Source of the DNA: an uncultured Lachnospiraceae bacterium
GTDB taxonomy: Bacteria; Bacillota; Clostridia; Lachnospirales; Lachnospiraceae
NCBI GenBank assembly: GCA_946554445.1
Contig: CAMNSD010000007.1
Coordinates: 62,001-126,000, forward strand
Length of the DNA: 64,000 bases
Direction: 5' to 3'
Shown here: positions 9,006 to 18,272 of the stretch, piece by piece
Position numbering within the stretch: position 1 is the stretch's first letter
Layout: every line of letters begins with the position of its first letter
Notes under the pieces: generated by a model
The model's database searches: none
The model's input: the letters and a program-made list of their open reading frames with translations, nothing else
Told to the model about the DNA's origin: nothing
Translations under genes and position numbers: made by a program

Positions 9006-9935
9006 CTACATGCTATCCTGCCCGGTTACCATGACTTTCTGCATATCTTCCCTATAAATATCCCGGCAGTCCCAGCCGTTCATCCACTTAGGAGGCGCCA
9101 GAATCGTCTTGTGCGGGTTCTGATTCAGATAAGAAGCCCACCAGCTGAAACTGCTGTTGGCTAATATTTGATGTTTACATTTACTCATCAGGGCAAACTC
9201 CTGATGATCACAGCCCTCCGGCAGATCCACCACCGTCACATCCATGTACCTGCTGTCTGCAAACTGCTCCTTCGCCCACTCTTTGTCATTGGTAAAGAGG
9301 AAAAACCGGCACCCCGGATACTGCTCCCGCATCCGCCGCATTGCTTCCTTATAATATGCTTCCGTACAGATACCGCCAAAAAGCGCTTGATTTGCCGGTA
9401 TCAGATAATCTCCCCTGCGGATATGCAGGCTGACAGACTGTGTATCCGTTATCTCCTGCAGGTACGCCTGCACCTTAGTCTGCAGCGTTGAGCGCCCCGG
9501 CATCAACGCGTCCTCTTCCTCCTTTGCCATAAGCAGTCTGTCCACGTCAAAGGCTGCCCGCACCTGATCCTCCACCGCGGCGAAATACTTCTCTGTCTGC
9601 CAGTAGCCCTCCAGATAAATATCATCCCAGGTAAAGATTTCCGGATGGAACCGCTTGTCCTCCTCAAAATATGACTTCCGCTTCCTGCCAAACAATTTCC
9701 TCTTTACCCTGTGCCAGAAAAGAAGAGAAGCGTCCAACATCTTCTCTATCACTTTGGGATCCGCCTTTTCATACGTAATCCCAAAAGCTGAAAGGGCTGG
9801 ATCGCGCCTGGCGTCCTGCACAAAACCTGCCACATCGTCAACCTTTACATCTTTATTCAAATACTGAAACTGCAGATACAGGGCATACTGAAACATCTGA
9901 TTGCCCAGCCCGCCTGCAAATTGTATGATTACCAT
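9006..9935 (-). CDS. Alpha-1,2-fucosyltransferase, GT11
   Basis: A 309-residue canonical GT11 enzyme: GGLGNQMFQYALY near the N-terminus, SVSLHIRRGDY in the middle (the GDP-fucose-binding HxRRGDY) and LANSSFSWWASYL near the C-terminus. These enzymes transfer L-fucose to the 2-position of galactose or a related sugar, in the cytoplasm. The frame opens farther upstream, but the ATG at 9935 is preferred: GGAG stands five bases before it and it follows the GT2 stop by 11 bases. GDP-L-fucose must come from genes outside this window. Confidence 0.9.
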   Translation of the reverse strand: MVIIQFAGGLGNQMFQYALYLQFQYLNKDVKVDDVAGFVQDARRDPALSAFGITYEKADPKVIEKMLDASLLFWHRVKRKLFGRKRKSYFEEDKRFHPEIFTWDDIYLEGYWQTEKYFAAVEDQVRAAFDVDRLLMAKEEEDALMPGRSTLQTKVQAYLQEITDTQSVSLHIRRGDYLIPANQALFGGICTEAYYKEAMRRMREQYPGCRFFLFTNDKEWAKEQFADSRYMDVTVVDLPEGCDHQEFALMSKCKHQILANSSFSWWASYLNQNPHKTILAPPKWMNGWDCRDIYREDMQKVMVTGQDSM

Positions 9936-9946
9936 ATATTCTCCGA

Positions 9947-11035
9947 TTATTTGCCAATGATTCTGCGTATCGTCCTTACTATCGCCTTTACTCTCACCTT
10001 TAACGGAATCACCACTCGTTCCTCCCACCGTATCCTGCTGCAGTAACGTGCTGGCGATCTATAAAAAAGCGCTGCCTTCCTCCGGTCCCTGGAATCCACC
10101 ATCGGATCACAGAAGGCCGCTCTGACTTTCTCCTTATCCCTGCGCAGGACATTTTCTAACTCTAAGCGATAAGGCTGATGAGATGTCTGGGCATAAAAGA
10201 GTAATAATCTCTTATAAAAAAAATAATCATGAACCCGGGCTAGATCCTGTCTGCCCAACTCCTGCAAGAACTTTGTCTTCTCATAATAGGCAGGAATCTG
10301 ATCCGTAAAGGTACGCGAATTAATCTGCGTATTCATGATACTTCCCTCTCTGTCTATTATATAGTTATAATAAGCAGTGTCAAGGTAAATACAGCGTTTG
10401 ACGCGCGCAAGAACGGATGTTGTAAACAGGATGTCCTCATACCATTTCCCCACCGAAAAAGACAATCCGTCCAGCATTTCTCTTCTATATAATTTATTCC
10501 AAGCGGCATTCTGGATGGCATACTCCTCCCGCTCCTCCACATAACACTGCAGCGCTTCCTGTCCCTCAAAAAGAACCGCCCTGTCCACGGAAGCGTCTTG
10601 TGTCTGATCCTTATACACCTGACGATATCGACAGATTGCAACATCCGCTTGTTGATCCAAAAGTGCGCCCAGCATCTCCTCGTACATTGCAGGATCGATC
10701 CAGTCGTCCCCGTCCACAAAGCCAATATAAGCGCCTGCAGCCTGTGCCATCCCCACATTCCTGGCATCCGCCGGTCCGCCGTTTGCTTTATGAATAACAC
10801 GTATTCTTTTATCCTCCGCCACCAACTTGTCACAGAGATGTCCCGTCTCATCGACAGATCCGTCGTCCACCACGATAATCTCCAGATTCTGATAAGTCTG
10901 CGCGCAGATGGACCTGACGCCCCGTTCGATATACGCTTCTATATTATAAGCTGTCACAATGACCGAGATCAGATGCGCCTGCTCCTTCCCATATGATATT
11001 GAGGGGTGATACTGTTCTAATATTTTCACATGCAA
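9947..11035 (-). CDS. Family 2 glycosyltransferase
   Basis: A 362-residue GT-A glycosyltransferase. The catalytic domain begins at about residue 22 with HLISVIVTAYN. It has VVDDGSVDET, NGGPADARNVG and the DXD site VDGDDW. The C-terminal third is basic, as in many EpsJ- or WcaA-like enzymes that sit on the membrane. It lies 13 bases after the asparagine-synthase-like gene. Donor sugar not predictable. Confidence 0.88.
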   Translation of the reverse strand: MHVKILEQYHPSISYGKEQAHLISVIVTAYNIEAYIERGVRSICAQTYQNLEIIVVDDGSVDETGHLCDKLVAEDKRIRVIHKANGGPADARNVGMAQAAGAYIGFVDGDDWIDPAMYEEMLGALLDQQADVAICRYRQVYKDQTQDASVDRAVLFEGQEALQCYVEEREEYAIQNAAWNKLYRREMLDGLSFSVGKWYEDILFTTSVLARVKRCIYLDTAYYNYIIDREGSIMNTQINSRTFTDQIPAYYEKTKFLQELGRQDLARVHDYFFYKRLLLFYAQTSHQPYRLELENVLRRDKEKVRAAFCDPMVDSRDRRKAALFYRSPARYCSRIRWEERVVIPLKVRVKAIVRTIRRIIGK

Positions 11036-11048
11036 CCTCCGTGATTCT

Positions 11049-13004
11049 CTATCTTGATGCGTGACGCATCATCCACTCCTGGAACATCAATACATACCAG
11101 ATCTGCACACGCCAGATATCTTTCTGTATATAATCATCCCAAAGCTTTTTCACCGCCGCAGGATTTAATAACGATTGCTTCTTTATCAGTGCAGGATCCA
11201 ACAGATTCTCCGCCCACTCCCGCAGTCCCGGCTCCTTCAGCCATTTATGGAGCGGAATGCTGAATCCCTTCTTTGGACGTTCCATCAGTTCCTGCGGCAC
11301 ATAGCGGTAGAGAATATCCCGCAGCACCTTCTTGCTGACACCGTCTTTGCTTCTATAAGAAAGCGGCAGTCTCCAGGCAAACTCTATCACATCTTTATCC
11401 AACATCGGCACTCTGGTCTCCAGGGATACCGCCATCGCCGTTCGGTCTACTTTATTTAAAATATCATCCGGATGATACATCAAGAGATCCATCAACATCA
11501 GATTATGCTGCGGCTCGGCCAAAAGTCCATCAGGATATTCCTCCATCAGAGTACGCCCATCCTCCCAGGGAAGAATCTCTTTAAAAGCGTCTGGTATCCA
11601 TGCAGCCTCCGTCCCCTCATGTTTTTGCACAAGCGAAAGCCCTTCTCCGATCTCTGAGCGCAGGTACATATCCTCCACACTCTTGGCTCCCAACAGCCTG
11701 GCTCTTGTGGCAAATCCTCCTTGGCTGATCTTGCCCGCCCCGCCAAGCATAACGCTTGCTATACTTCTGAGGGGATATGGAATCTTTTTGGTCTTATTCC
11801 AAATCCGTTCAATAGAATAATAAGTGTTATATCCACAGAACAATTCATCGCCGCCATCCCCGCTGAGAGATACCGTCACATGCTCCCTGGTAATCTTACT
11901 GACCAGATACGTAGGAATCTGGGACGAATCTGCAAAAGGCTCCCCGAACATATCCGCCAATCGAGGAATCACCTGTCTGGCATCCTCTTCCGTGATATAG
12001 ACTTCCGTATGCTCTGTCCCCAAATGCGCTGCAATCTCTTTCGCCACCGGCGCCTCATTGAATTTCTCTTCCCACATGCCGATCGTAAAGGTCCTGACCT
12101 TACGATCGCTCATGGACTGCATCAAAGACACTACCGTACTGCTGTCAATCCCTGCCGAGAGAAAAGCGCCCACTGGTACGTCCGCCACCATCTGTCCGGC
12201 GATGGAATCCCGCAAAAGCCGCTCCAATTCCGCCGCCGCTTCCGTCTCACTTCCACGAAACAGATTTTGCTGTCCCCAAACCGCTTTCTCCTGCATGGAC
12301 CAATACGTTTTTATGACCGGTTTGTTAAATGGTGATTTAATACTCAATATTTTTCCCGGCTGAAGTTTCCATATTCCTTCATAGATAGAATAGGGCGCCG
12401 CCACATATCCATAACGCATGTAATCGCCCAACACACGCGGGTTTACCGGATTGCAAAACCCATCTAAGCCAGAGATGGAATTGAGGTCCGAAGCGAAGAC
12501 GAATTTTTCCTGATTCCTCCCGTTATTTATATCGTCTTTTAATATTCCATAAAATAACGGCTTTTCTCCGACTCGATCGCGGGCCAGAAATAACGTTTGT
12601 TCTTGTTGATCATATAACGCAATCGCAAACATGCCTTTTACCATTTTAAGTGTCTCTTCTAACCCATATGCAGAAACTGCTTCCAGGAGAATCTCCGTAT
12701 CGGAACTCCCCCTGAAAGCAGTCACCTTCCCCTCATTAAGTAGCATTTGTTTAATCTTGATATAATTATATGCCTCTCCATTATAGACCATGACATACCG
12801 GCCGTTATGGGATATCATCGGCTGTGCTCCGGCAGGAGACAAGTCAATGATGGATAATCTCCTGTGTCCCAACACGACGCTATGGTCATCAGACGCCCAG
12901 ACGCCGGACGCATCCGGTCCTCTGTGATACATCTTCTCATTCATCCGCTCTATATTCTTCTGCCAATCCTTCTTCCAGTTACAAAAACCGGCAATTCCAC
13001 ACAT
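11049..13004 (-). CDS. Asparagine synthase-like glutamine amidotransferase (AsnB family), copy 1
   Basis: A 651-residue class II amidotransferase. It starts MCGIAGF, so Cys2 becomes the N-terminal nucleophile after Met removal. It has YHRGPDASG, LGHRRLSIIDLS and YNGEAYN for glutamine binding. The C-terminal synthetase domain has the pyrophosphate loop GAFLSAGIDSS (more often SGGxDSS) and SLSGDGGDELFCGY. In glycan loci such proteins are candidates for amidating sugar carboxylates, as proposed for WbpS in Pseudomonas O-antigen clusters. UDP-GalNAcA enzymes in the same operon fit that role. A housekeeping asparagine synthetase is the alternative. Three bases separate it from the SGNH gene upstream. 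Confidence 0.88.
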   Translation of the reverse strand: MCGIAGFCNWKKDWQKNIERMNEKMYHRGPDASGVWASDDHSVVLGHRRLSIIDLSPAGAQPMISHNGRYVMVYNGEAYNYIKIKQMLLNEGKVTAFRGSSDTEILLEAVSAYGLEETLKMVKGMFAIALYDQQEQTLFLARDRVGEKPLFYGILKDDINNGRNQEKFVFASDLNSISGLDGFCNPVNPRVLGDYMRYGYVAAPYSIYEGIWKLQPGKILSIKSPFNKPVIKTYWSMQEKAVWGQQNLFRGSETEAAAELERLLRDSIAGQMVADVPVGAFLSAGIDSSTVVSLMQSMSDRKVRTFTIGMWEEKFNEAPVAKEIAAHLGTEHTEVYITEEDARQVIPRLADMFGEPFADSSQIPTYLVSKITREHVTVSLSGDGGDELFCGYNTYYSIERIWNKTKKIPYPLRSIASVMLGGAGKISQGGFATRARLLGAKSVEDMYLRSEIGEGLSLVQKHEGTEAAWIPDAFKEILPWEDGRTLMEEYPDGLLAEPQHNLMLMDLLMYHPDDILNKVDRTAMAVSLETRVPMLDKDVIEFAWRLPLSYRSKDGVSKKVLRDILYRYVPQELMERPKKGFSIPLHKWLKEPGLREWAENLLDPALIKKQSLLNPAAVKKLWDDYIQKDIWRVQIWYVLMFQEWMMRHASR

Positions 13005-13007
13005 GTG

Positions 13008-14093
13008 TTATTCCTCCTCGATGACCGCATAATCCTCGTTATCTATGCGCTCTCTGATGGTTTCCCGAGCCGTCTCCATTTCCTCCTGCCAGAGTGCGTA
13101 GGCTTTATCCCAGGACACATATCTTTCATTTCCACGTTTGTCCTGAAAATCATAATGCTGTGTCAGATATTGCTTCAGAAACTCCGTGCATTTCTCAGCG
13201 CCGACAGCGTTGGTATGGCTTCCATAATCTGCAAAGTCTTCCTCAAAGACAATGCCGATCTCTTCATAATAATTATTCATATTCAGGAAGGGATACCCGT
13301 ACGAAGTCACAATCTCTTCCATATAATTAAACATCTGCTGTTCTTCCAGGGATTCTCCATAGGGGGAAACCAAAAACAAGGCTTCCTTGTTGCCTTTTTC
13401 CAGAAACAATAACAATTCCTTCAAGTAAGCTTCCTGTTCCAGTGCAATTGGCCTTATACCTTCCGCCCCGCCGCAGTCCGGCATGGGCTGTGGTCCCACT
13501 TCATCCTTGAACGCATAGCCTTTACAGGGGCTCTCATGATGGTAAAACATATTCGCCCACTCTGATGGAAGCGCCAGCATCTTCCAATTCGTATGATATT
13601 TCATGATATCCAGATAGTAAGTAAGGCGTCCCTCTTCATCATCTTCCGGCACCATCGCTTGTATGGTGCGAATCCGCTGGGCAGAATATTTCATATTATC
13701 CGTTACTCCCCTGGTATACGCCATATTATCCATAAGTCCCTGGTCGTCTATGGTATACATGCGCATCTCAAAAATATAAAGTTCCGGCGACTGGGTTTTC
13801 TCCGCCTCCTCTACCAGATAACGCATGGCTAACGGCCTCTGCACATTGGACGAAAGAGGATACATGGCGATCCCGGTCTCCCCCCACAGCTTGGGCGCCG
13901 CATAATAGGGAAACACGGGACTGGAACCGATCATCACAATATCCAGCGTATCCTTTTTCTCCGCATAAAATCCCGCAAATCTGTCCTTCACATCGCCGTT
14001 GGTCCTTACCATATAAGATACCGGCAAAAGCAACGCCAAAAAGATAGCGATAAACAGGGCTATCTGCACTGCAATCTTTAATCTATCCTTCAT
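13008..14093 (-). CDS. Membrane-anchored SGNH-hydrolase-like protein (DltD-like), copy 1
   Basis: A 361-residue protein with one N-terminal membrane anchor (about residues 8-28) and an outer domain. It shows a GDSL-type block MIGSSPVF at 55-61 (serines 57/58) and a late DYGSHTNAVG block, so Asp289 and His293 could complete a Ser-Asp-His triad. Proteins of this type (DltD, AlgX/PatB-like) receive acyl groups and transfer them to polymers, or remove them. The ATG at 14093 has AAAGG nine bases upstream; a GTG at 14114 is less likely. It could share the MBOAT encoded at 19,444-21,015 or serve another acyl donor. Confidence 0.68.
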   Translation of the reverse strand: MKDRLKIAVQIALFIAIFLALLLPVSYMVRTNGDVKDRFAGFYAEKKDTLDIVMIGSSPVFPYYAAPKLWGETGIAMYPLSSNVQRPLAMRYLVEEAEKTQSPELYIFEMRMYTIDDQGLMDNMAYTRGVTDNMKYSAQRIRTIQAMVPEDDEEGRLTYYLDIMKYHTNWKMLALPSEWANMFYHHESPCKGYAFKDEVGPQPMPDCGGAEGIRPIALEQEAYLKELLLFLEKGNKEALFLVSPYGESLEEQQMFNYMEEIVTSYGYPFLNMNNYYEEIGIVFEEDFADYGSHTNAVGAEKCTEFLKQYLTQHYDFQDKRGNERYVSWDKAYALWQEEMETARETIRERIDNEDYAVIEEE

Positions 14094-14140
14094 ATACTTT
14101 ACCTTTCTCTCCACATCTCACCTTCTAATATCCTCAATAA

Positions 14141-15250
14141 CTACCTTCCTATCACAGACTCAAAATACTCTTTCCACAGGCGGTTCACCCGCTCCGGCGC
14201 CAGCCTTTCCTGTATCTTAGCCGCTTCCCTGCCAAGTTCCTGGGCATAGACAGGATCCCCCAGCAGTCTGTCCATAGCCTCTTCCAGCGCCTTCTGGTCT
14301 CCCGCAGGAATGATCACCCCATTGACACCGTCCGTCATCAGCTCCACGGTCCCGCCGCTTGGCACATCCGTGGCAATCACCGGCAACCCTGTCGCCAATG
14401 CCTCAATCAACGCATTGGAAACGCCTTCTGAATAAGAAGTGAGTAGAAACAACGACGCCTTCTCAATCCGCTGCGCCACATTGGGAATCACCCCCGGCAG
14501 TTCCACCCGTTCGCCAACGCCAAGCTGTACCGCCAATTCTTTCAAATAGGAATGTAATTCCCCATCGCCATAGATGGTCAGCACATATTCCGGATAGCGA
14601 TCACCAAGCGCTGCAAAGGCACGTATCATCATCTCGTGGTTCTTGTTGGCATCCATGCGCCCCACAGATACGATCCGCCGCTCCCGTTCTCCTTCATAAC
14701 GCGGTCTTATAAAATCCGGATTCAGGGAGTTGGGAAGGATCACTGCCCGTTCGCCTACCCTTTTGGAAAAGAAATCCCTGGATCTTTCTGTCTGTAAAAT
14801 AACACCTGATGCGAATGGGAAGAGTAAATTGGCCAATACACGCATCAATCTGTTCGGATATTCCTCCCTGGCCTCCCCCACCACCGACACCACTGGTCGA
14901 GTTCGGGTTCCCATTGTGGTGACTATCGTCATGAAATTATTTTTTCCAATACAGGATAACACCAGTTCTGGTTGATATTGTCTCCATATCGCGTGTAATT
15001 TTTTGACTCTTCGGCAGAAGTTTTTTACCCTGCTTCCCGTAATCTCTTTTTCATCAATTTCAGAGATAACACGCGCAATTTGGTCTGGGAGGGTATATTC
15101 GTCCTCTTTGCGGTACTGCGTCACCATAGTGACCTGATACCCTTCCTGTGTAAAGTACTCCGCCAGATTCACGAACACTCTCTCTGCTCCCCCCTTATGT
15201 AGGGAGCCTATATAGAACGCTATGTGTTTTCTTCCCTCTGTCTCTTTCAT
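14141..15250 (-). CDS. Family 4 glycosyltransferase
   Basis: A 369-residue GT-B enzyme. It has SLHKGGAERVFVNLAEYF in the N-terminal domain, VSVGRMDANKNHE in the linker, and the donor site SYSEGVSNALIEALATGLPVI with the E-x7-E pair. The N-terminal GGAERV motif and the C-terminal block resemble the GT4 proteins at 18,273 and 26,548, suggesting an expanded paralogue family. The start has a short ORF just upstream (ATG CAA GCG GCA TGA) whose TGA overlaps this ATG. The AAGGAA ribosome site fits that leader better, so initiation here may be coupled to it. Confidence 0.88.
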   Translation of the reverse strand: MKETEGRKHIAFYIGSLHKGGAERVFVNLAEYFTQEGYQVTMVTQYRKEDEYTLPDQIARVISEIDEKEITGSRVKNFCRRVKKLHAIWRQYQPELVLSCIGKNNFMTIVTTMGTRTRPVVSVVGEAREEYPNRLMRVLANLLFPFASGVILQTERSRDFFSKRVGERAVILPNSLNPDFIRPRYEGERERRIVSVGRMDANKNHEMMIRAFAALGDRYPEYVLTIYGDGELHSYLKELAVQLGVGERVELPGVIPNVAQRIEKASLFLLTSYSEGVSNALIEALATGLPVIATDVPSGGTVELMTDGVNGVIIPAGDQKALEEAMDRLLGDPVYAQELGREAAKIQERLAPERVNRLWKEYFESVIGR

Positions 15251-15471
15251 GCCGCTTGCATAAGTTCCTTCATTTTTTTACATAAAATCTTCTTTTTTGC
15301 AATTCCATCCTGCGTTTTCTTGCAAAACAGTCTCAAAACGACTTTTTAATTAAATTTCCTTTTATTTTTACATGTCTGAATTTACTGACAATTTCTTCTC
15401 TTTTCTGATAATATTCTTCTCAAAATTTCATAATACCGTTCACGTTTTCTTATTTTTTAACATCCCGTTCG
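15251..15471. other. AT-rich 221-base intergenic gap
   Basis: This is the longest gene-free stretch of the left block, lying between an AsnB-like gene and a GT4. It is markedly more AT-rich than its surroundings and has several A- and T-runs. No open frame worth calling was seen beyond the four-codon leader next to the GT4 start. A weak TTGTCA with an AT-rich -10 candidate can be drawn on the minus strand, but it is not convincing. It may hold an internal promoter or be the scar of a past rearrangement. Confidence 0.4.
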
Positions 15472-17373
15472 TTATGCATTTTGATGAAATGTCTCATACC
15501 ATTGCTGAAATACAAAGAACGACCATGACAGTTTTGAGTAGTTGGCGCCAGTGGCAGGACCGCCATCACCGGTCTCAATATAGCTTTTCACCATCTTAGA
15601 CACATACGCTGCGTCAAAAATCGACTGTTCTTTCAAGAATTCATAACTACTGTAATCCAGCAATTTTTCTCTCAAAGGTCCTCTCAGCCACTTGTCAAGA
15701 GGCACCCCGAATCCGACCTTCGGACGATCCAATAAATTCTTCGGAATATAATCACAAGCGATATCTTTTAGGATATGTTTTTTGTCTCCACCGGCATATT
15801 TATACCTGTGAGGAATCCGATAAGAGTACTCCATCACGTCCTTATCCAAGATCGGACATCTGGATTCCAAGGAATATTTCATGGAAGCCCTGTCCACTTT
15901 ACAGAGAATATCCCCCGGCAAATATGTGTCCATATCCACCAGCATCCTCCTCACCTGCCAGTTCTTTACCTGATAACCGCTCTCAATCAGATAGTGTACC
16001 GGCAGTGCATGGATTCCCTCCGGAAGTTCCCCCACCATGGCTCTCGCCATCACAGGATAATTCCCCGCGCCAAACTGTGTCTTACTTTCCCGCTCCCTGT
16101 TGCCGGCAATCACCCGCACCCGGAAAGGCAGTTTGTCTTCCAAGTGTATCTGCTTCACCCCGGGTAAATTGCACAGGCCGTGTACCATACCGCCGAGGAC
16201 ATCTAATTTCTGCGCCTGGGCCACATTTTCATAGATATTATATCCACAGAAAAACTCATCGCCGCCGTCCCCCGACAAAGCCACCGTCACATATTCCCTG
16301 GCAAGCTGGGAGACCATCATAGTTGCGATCTGGGAACTGTCAGCAAATGGCTCGTCATAATACTTTGCAATGCTCTCCACCAGCCCGAACATATCCTCCT
16401 CACCAATATAGAGTTCCGTATGTTCTGTCCCCAGATACTCTGCCACCGCCTTGGCATATTTAGCCTCATTATATTTTTCCTCATGAAACCCGATGGAAAA
16501 GGTCTTTACCGGCCGCTCAGAATGCTCCTGGGCAATGGCCGTCACCAGAGAAGAATCATAACCGCCGCTCAGGAAAGCCCCCAGGGGGACATCCGCAATC
16601 ATCCGAAGCGCCACTGCTTTTCGCAGAAGATCCTTCAACTGTGTCTTGGCCTCGTCGTAACTTTCTACCGGCTCTTTGACAGCCTGCCAATAGACCTCCT
16701 TCACATCCCAGTATTTCCAGGTGGTTATCTGTCCTTCATGGAATTTCAGGACCATGCCTGGTTCCAGTTTATATACATTTTCATAGATACTCTCCGGCGC
16801 ATTGATATACTGTTGGAAAAGATAACGGGACAATACGCTTCTGTCTATCCGTCCTCCAAAACCAGGACAATGCATAATGGGCTTTAATTCTGAGGCAAAC
16901 ACCAGGCTGCCTTCCTCATACCAATAATAAAGCGGTTTCTTACCAATGCGATCACGGACCAGATAGACATCCTGCGTCTGCCTGTCATACAGGGCAATGG
17001 CAAACATCCCGTTAAACCGCTCCAAACACGCAATTCCCCATTTTAAATAGGCGGCTATGATGACCTCCGTGTCACAATCCGACCGGAAGGGATAGTCCGC
17101 CAATTCCTCTCTCAGTTCCCTGAAATTATATATCTCACCATTATAGACCACAGAAACCCGTTTATCCTGGGAATGCATGGGCTGATGCCCCAGCATTGAC
17201 AGATCCAGGATAGACAGGCGTCTCTGGGCAAATCCTACCTCATAGCCCCCTGGCATCGGATAAATCTCTACCCCGCTGTCGTCAGGCCCCCTGTGATACA
17301 TCGTATCGTTCATCTCCTGAAGCTGCTGCATGGTAATGTTCTTCTTACTGATGTAACCACATATTCCACACAT
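15472..17373 (-). CDS. Asparagine synthase-like glutamine amidotransferase (AsnB family), copy 2
   Basis: A 633-residue class II amidotransferase beginning MCGICGY, with YHRGPDDSG, FAQRRLSILDLS, YNGEIYN, the ATP-pyrophosphate loop GAFLSGGYDSS and ALSGDGGDEFFCGY. The canonical SGGxDSS is intact, unlike the SAGIDSS of copy 1. GGAGG five bases before the ATG at 17373 sets the start. Two such enzymes 2.5 kb apart in a glycan operon suggest two different carboxylate acceptors, for example two hexuronic acid residues or donor forms. Asparagine supply is the alternative role. Confidence 0.88.
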   Translation of the reverse strand: MCGICGYISKKNITMQQLQEMNDTMYHRGPDDSGVEIYPMPGGYEVGFAQRRLSILDLSMLGHQPMHSQDKRVSVVYNGEIYNFRELREELADYPFRSDCDTEVIIAAYLKWGIACLERFNGMFAIALYDRQTQDVYLVRDRIGKKPLYYWYEEGSLVFASELKPIMHCPGFGGRIDRSVLSRYLFQQYINAPESIYENVYKLEPGMVLKFHEGQITTWKYWDVKEVYWQAVKEPVESYDEAKTQLKDLLRKAVALRMIADVPLGAFLSGGYDSSLVTAIAQEHSERPVKTFSIGFHEEKYNEAKYAKAVAEYLGTEHTELYIGEEDMFGLVESIAKYYDEPFADSSQIATMMVSQLAREYVTVALSGDGGDEFFCGYNIYENVAQAQKLDVLGGMVHGLCNLPGVKQIHLEDKLPFRVRVIAGNRERESKTQFGAGNYPVMARAMVGELPEGIHALPVHYLIESGYQVKNWQVRRMLVDMDTYLPGDILCKVDRASMKYSLESRCPILDKDVMEYSYRIPHRYKYAGGDKKHILKDIACDYIPKNLLDRPKVGFGVPLDKWLRGPLREKLLDYSSYEFLKEQSIFDAAYVSKMVKSYIETGDGGPATGANYSKLSWSFFVFQQWYETFHQNA

Positions 17374-17442
17374 ACTAACCTCCATCATTCCATTTTGTGA
17401 TATTTCCTATTCCCCGTACTTCTTAACGAAGTATCTGCAAAC

Positions 17443-18201
17443 TTATCGCACTTCCTTCTCCAAAAAATAGTCCCGGTACTCCCCAAAGTCTTTACATTCA
17501 TGATCCACCGATTCTACCAGTTCTATATACTTTTCCTGGATCAGGGCCCTGTAATTCTCAAAATTGCTGTACCCCTTCTTACACCAAGCAAAGGGATGTG
17601 TCAGGATCTGTACCTTATCATAACTGGTGATATTTTTTTCATCCGGATATCCATAACGCCAGATATGATTGGCATCCGACATATACTTCACCTGCAACTC
17701 CGTGTCCTCCGTCACATTGTCCGCAAAAGTAAAGAAATCATCCTGATAAGCATTCAAGATACCGTCCAGTTTGATATTCTCCCTGAGAACATCGCGGGAC
17801 GGCCGATGTATCGAAAACTCTTTAATCTCAAAGCCAAACATCTCGCTTAAAATATCTATCTCCATCTTGATGCGTTTACGGATCTGCTGCATGTCCGTCA
17901 TGCCGTTCAGGGCAAAATGCAAACCGATATGCTGTCCTCTCTCATGCATATCCTTAATGATATCCATATTTTTCTTGGATAAGATATTATATGAATTATT
18001 CGTCCACTGGAAAAAATAGGTGGAGATAAAATCCATGCTCTGCTCCACTTTGGCAAGCTGATACGCCCTGTCCACACTGTACTCTACATCGTGGCGCATG
18101 ATGATAAACTTGTCCCGTGTAAGCGCCTTGGCATAACTGCACTGCCTTCCTGTGGACTGTATAATTCTAATGATTTCTCTGTAATCGTCAAATGAAAACA
18201 T
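17443..18201 (-). CDS. Polysaccharide deacetylase-like protein (NodB-fold)
   Basis: A 252-residue protein without a signal peptide. IIMRHDVEYS places His37-Asp38 at the first metal/base motif, and GQHIGLHF gives His91 and His95 as the likely metal pair, followed by FSIHRPS. This is the pattern of cytoplasmic NodB-like deacetylases in sugar-modification loci. It may remove an N- or O-acetyl group from a nucleotide sugar or a lipid-linked intermediate. GGAGAGAAG precedes the ATG. A second, DUF2334-type deacetylase-like protein is encoded at 29,862-30,590. Confidence 0.7.
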   Translation of the reverse strand: MFSFDDYREIIRIIQSTGRQCSYAKALTRDKFIIMRHDVEYSVDRAYQLAKVEQSMDFISTYFFQWTNNSYNILSKKNMDIIKDMHERGQHIGLHFALNGMTDMQQIRKRIKMEIDILSEMFGFEIKEFSIHRPSRDVLRENIKLDGILNAYQDDFFTFADNVTEDTELQVKYMSDANHIWRYGYPDEKNITSYDKVQILTHPFAWCKKGYSNFENYRALIQEKYIELVESVDHECKDFGEYRDYFLEKEVR

Positions 18202-18272
18202 GGCTTCTCTCCGTTTCCTTCTATTTTTATCATTATACCCTCTCCGCCAAAATGTGGCAAGGCATCAATCTT

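Noticed and set aside
15251-15471. Internal promoter in the AT-rich gap
   Set aside because: Only weak -35/-10 candidates with poor spacing could be drawn, and AT-rich sequence gives such matches by chance.
11049-17373. Two AsnB-like genes as a recent duplication
   Set aside because: They differ throughout, including the ATP loop (SAGIDSS versus SGGYDSS), so they are old paralogues rather than a fresh copy.
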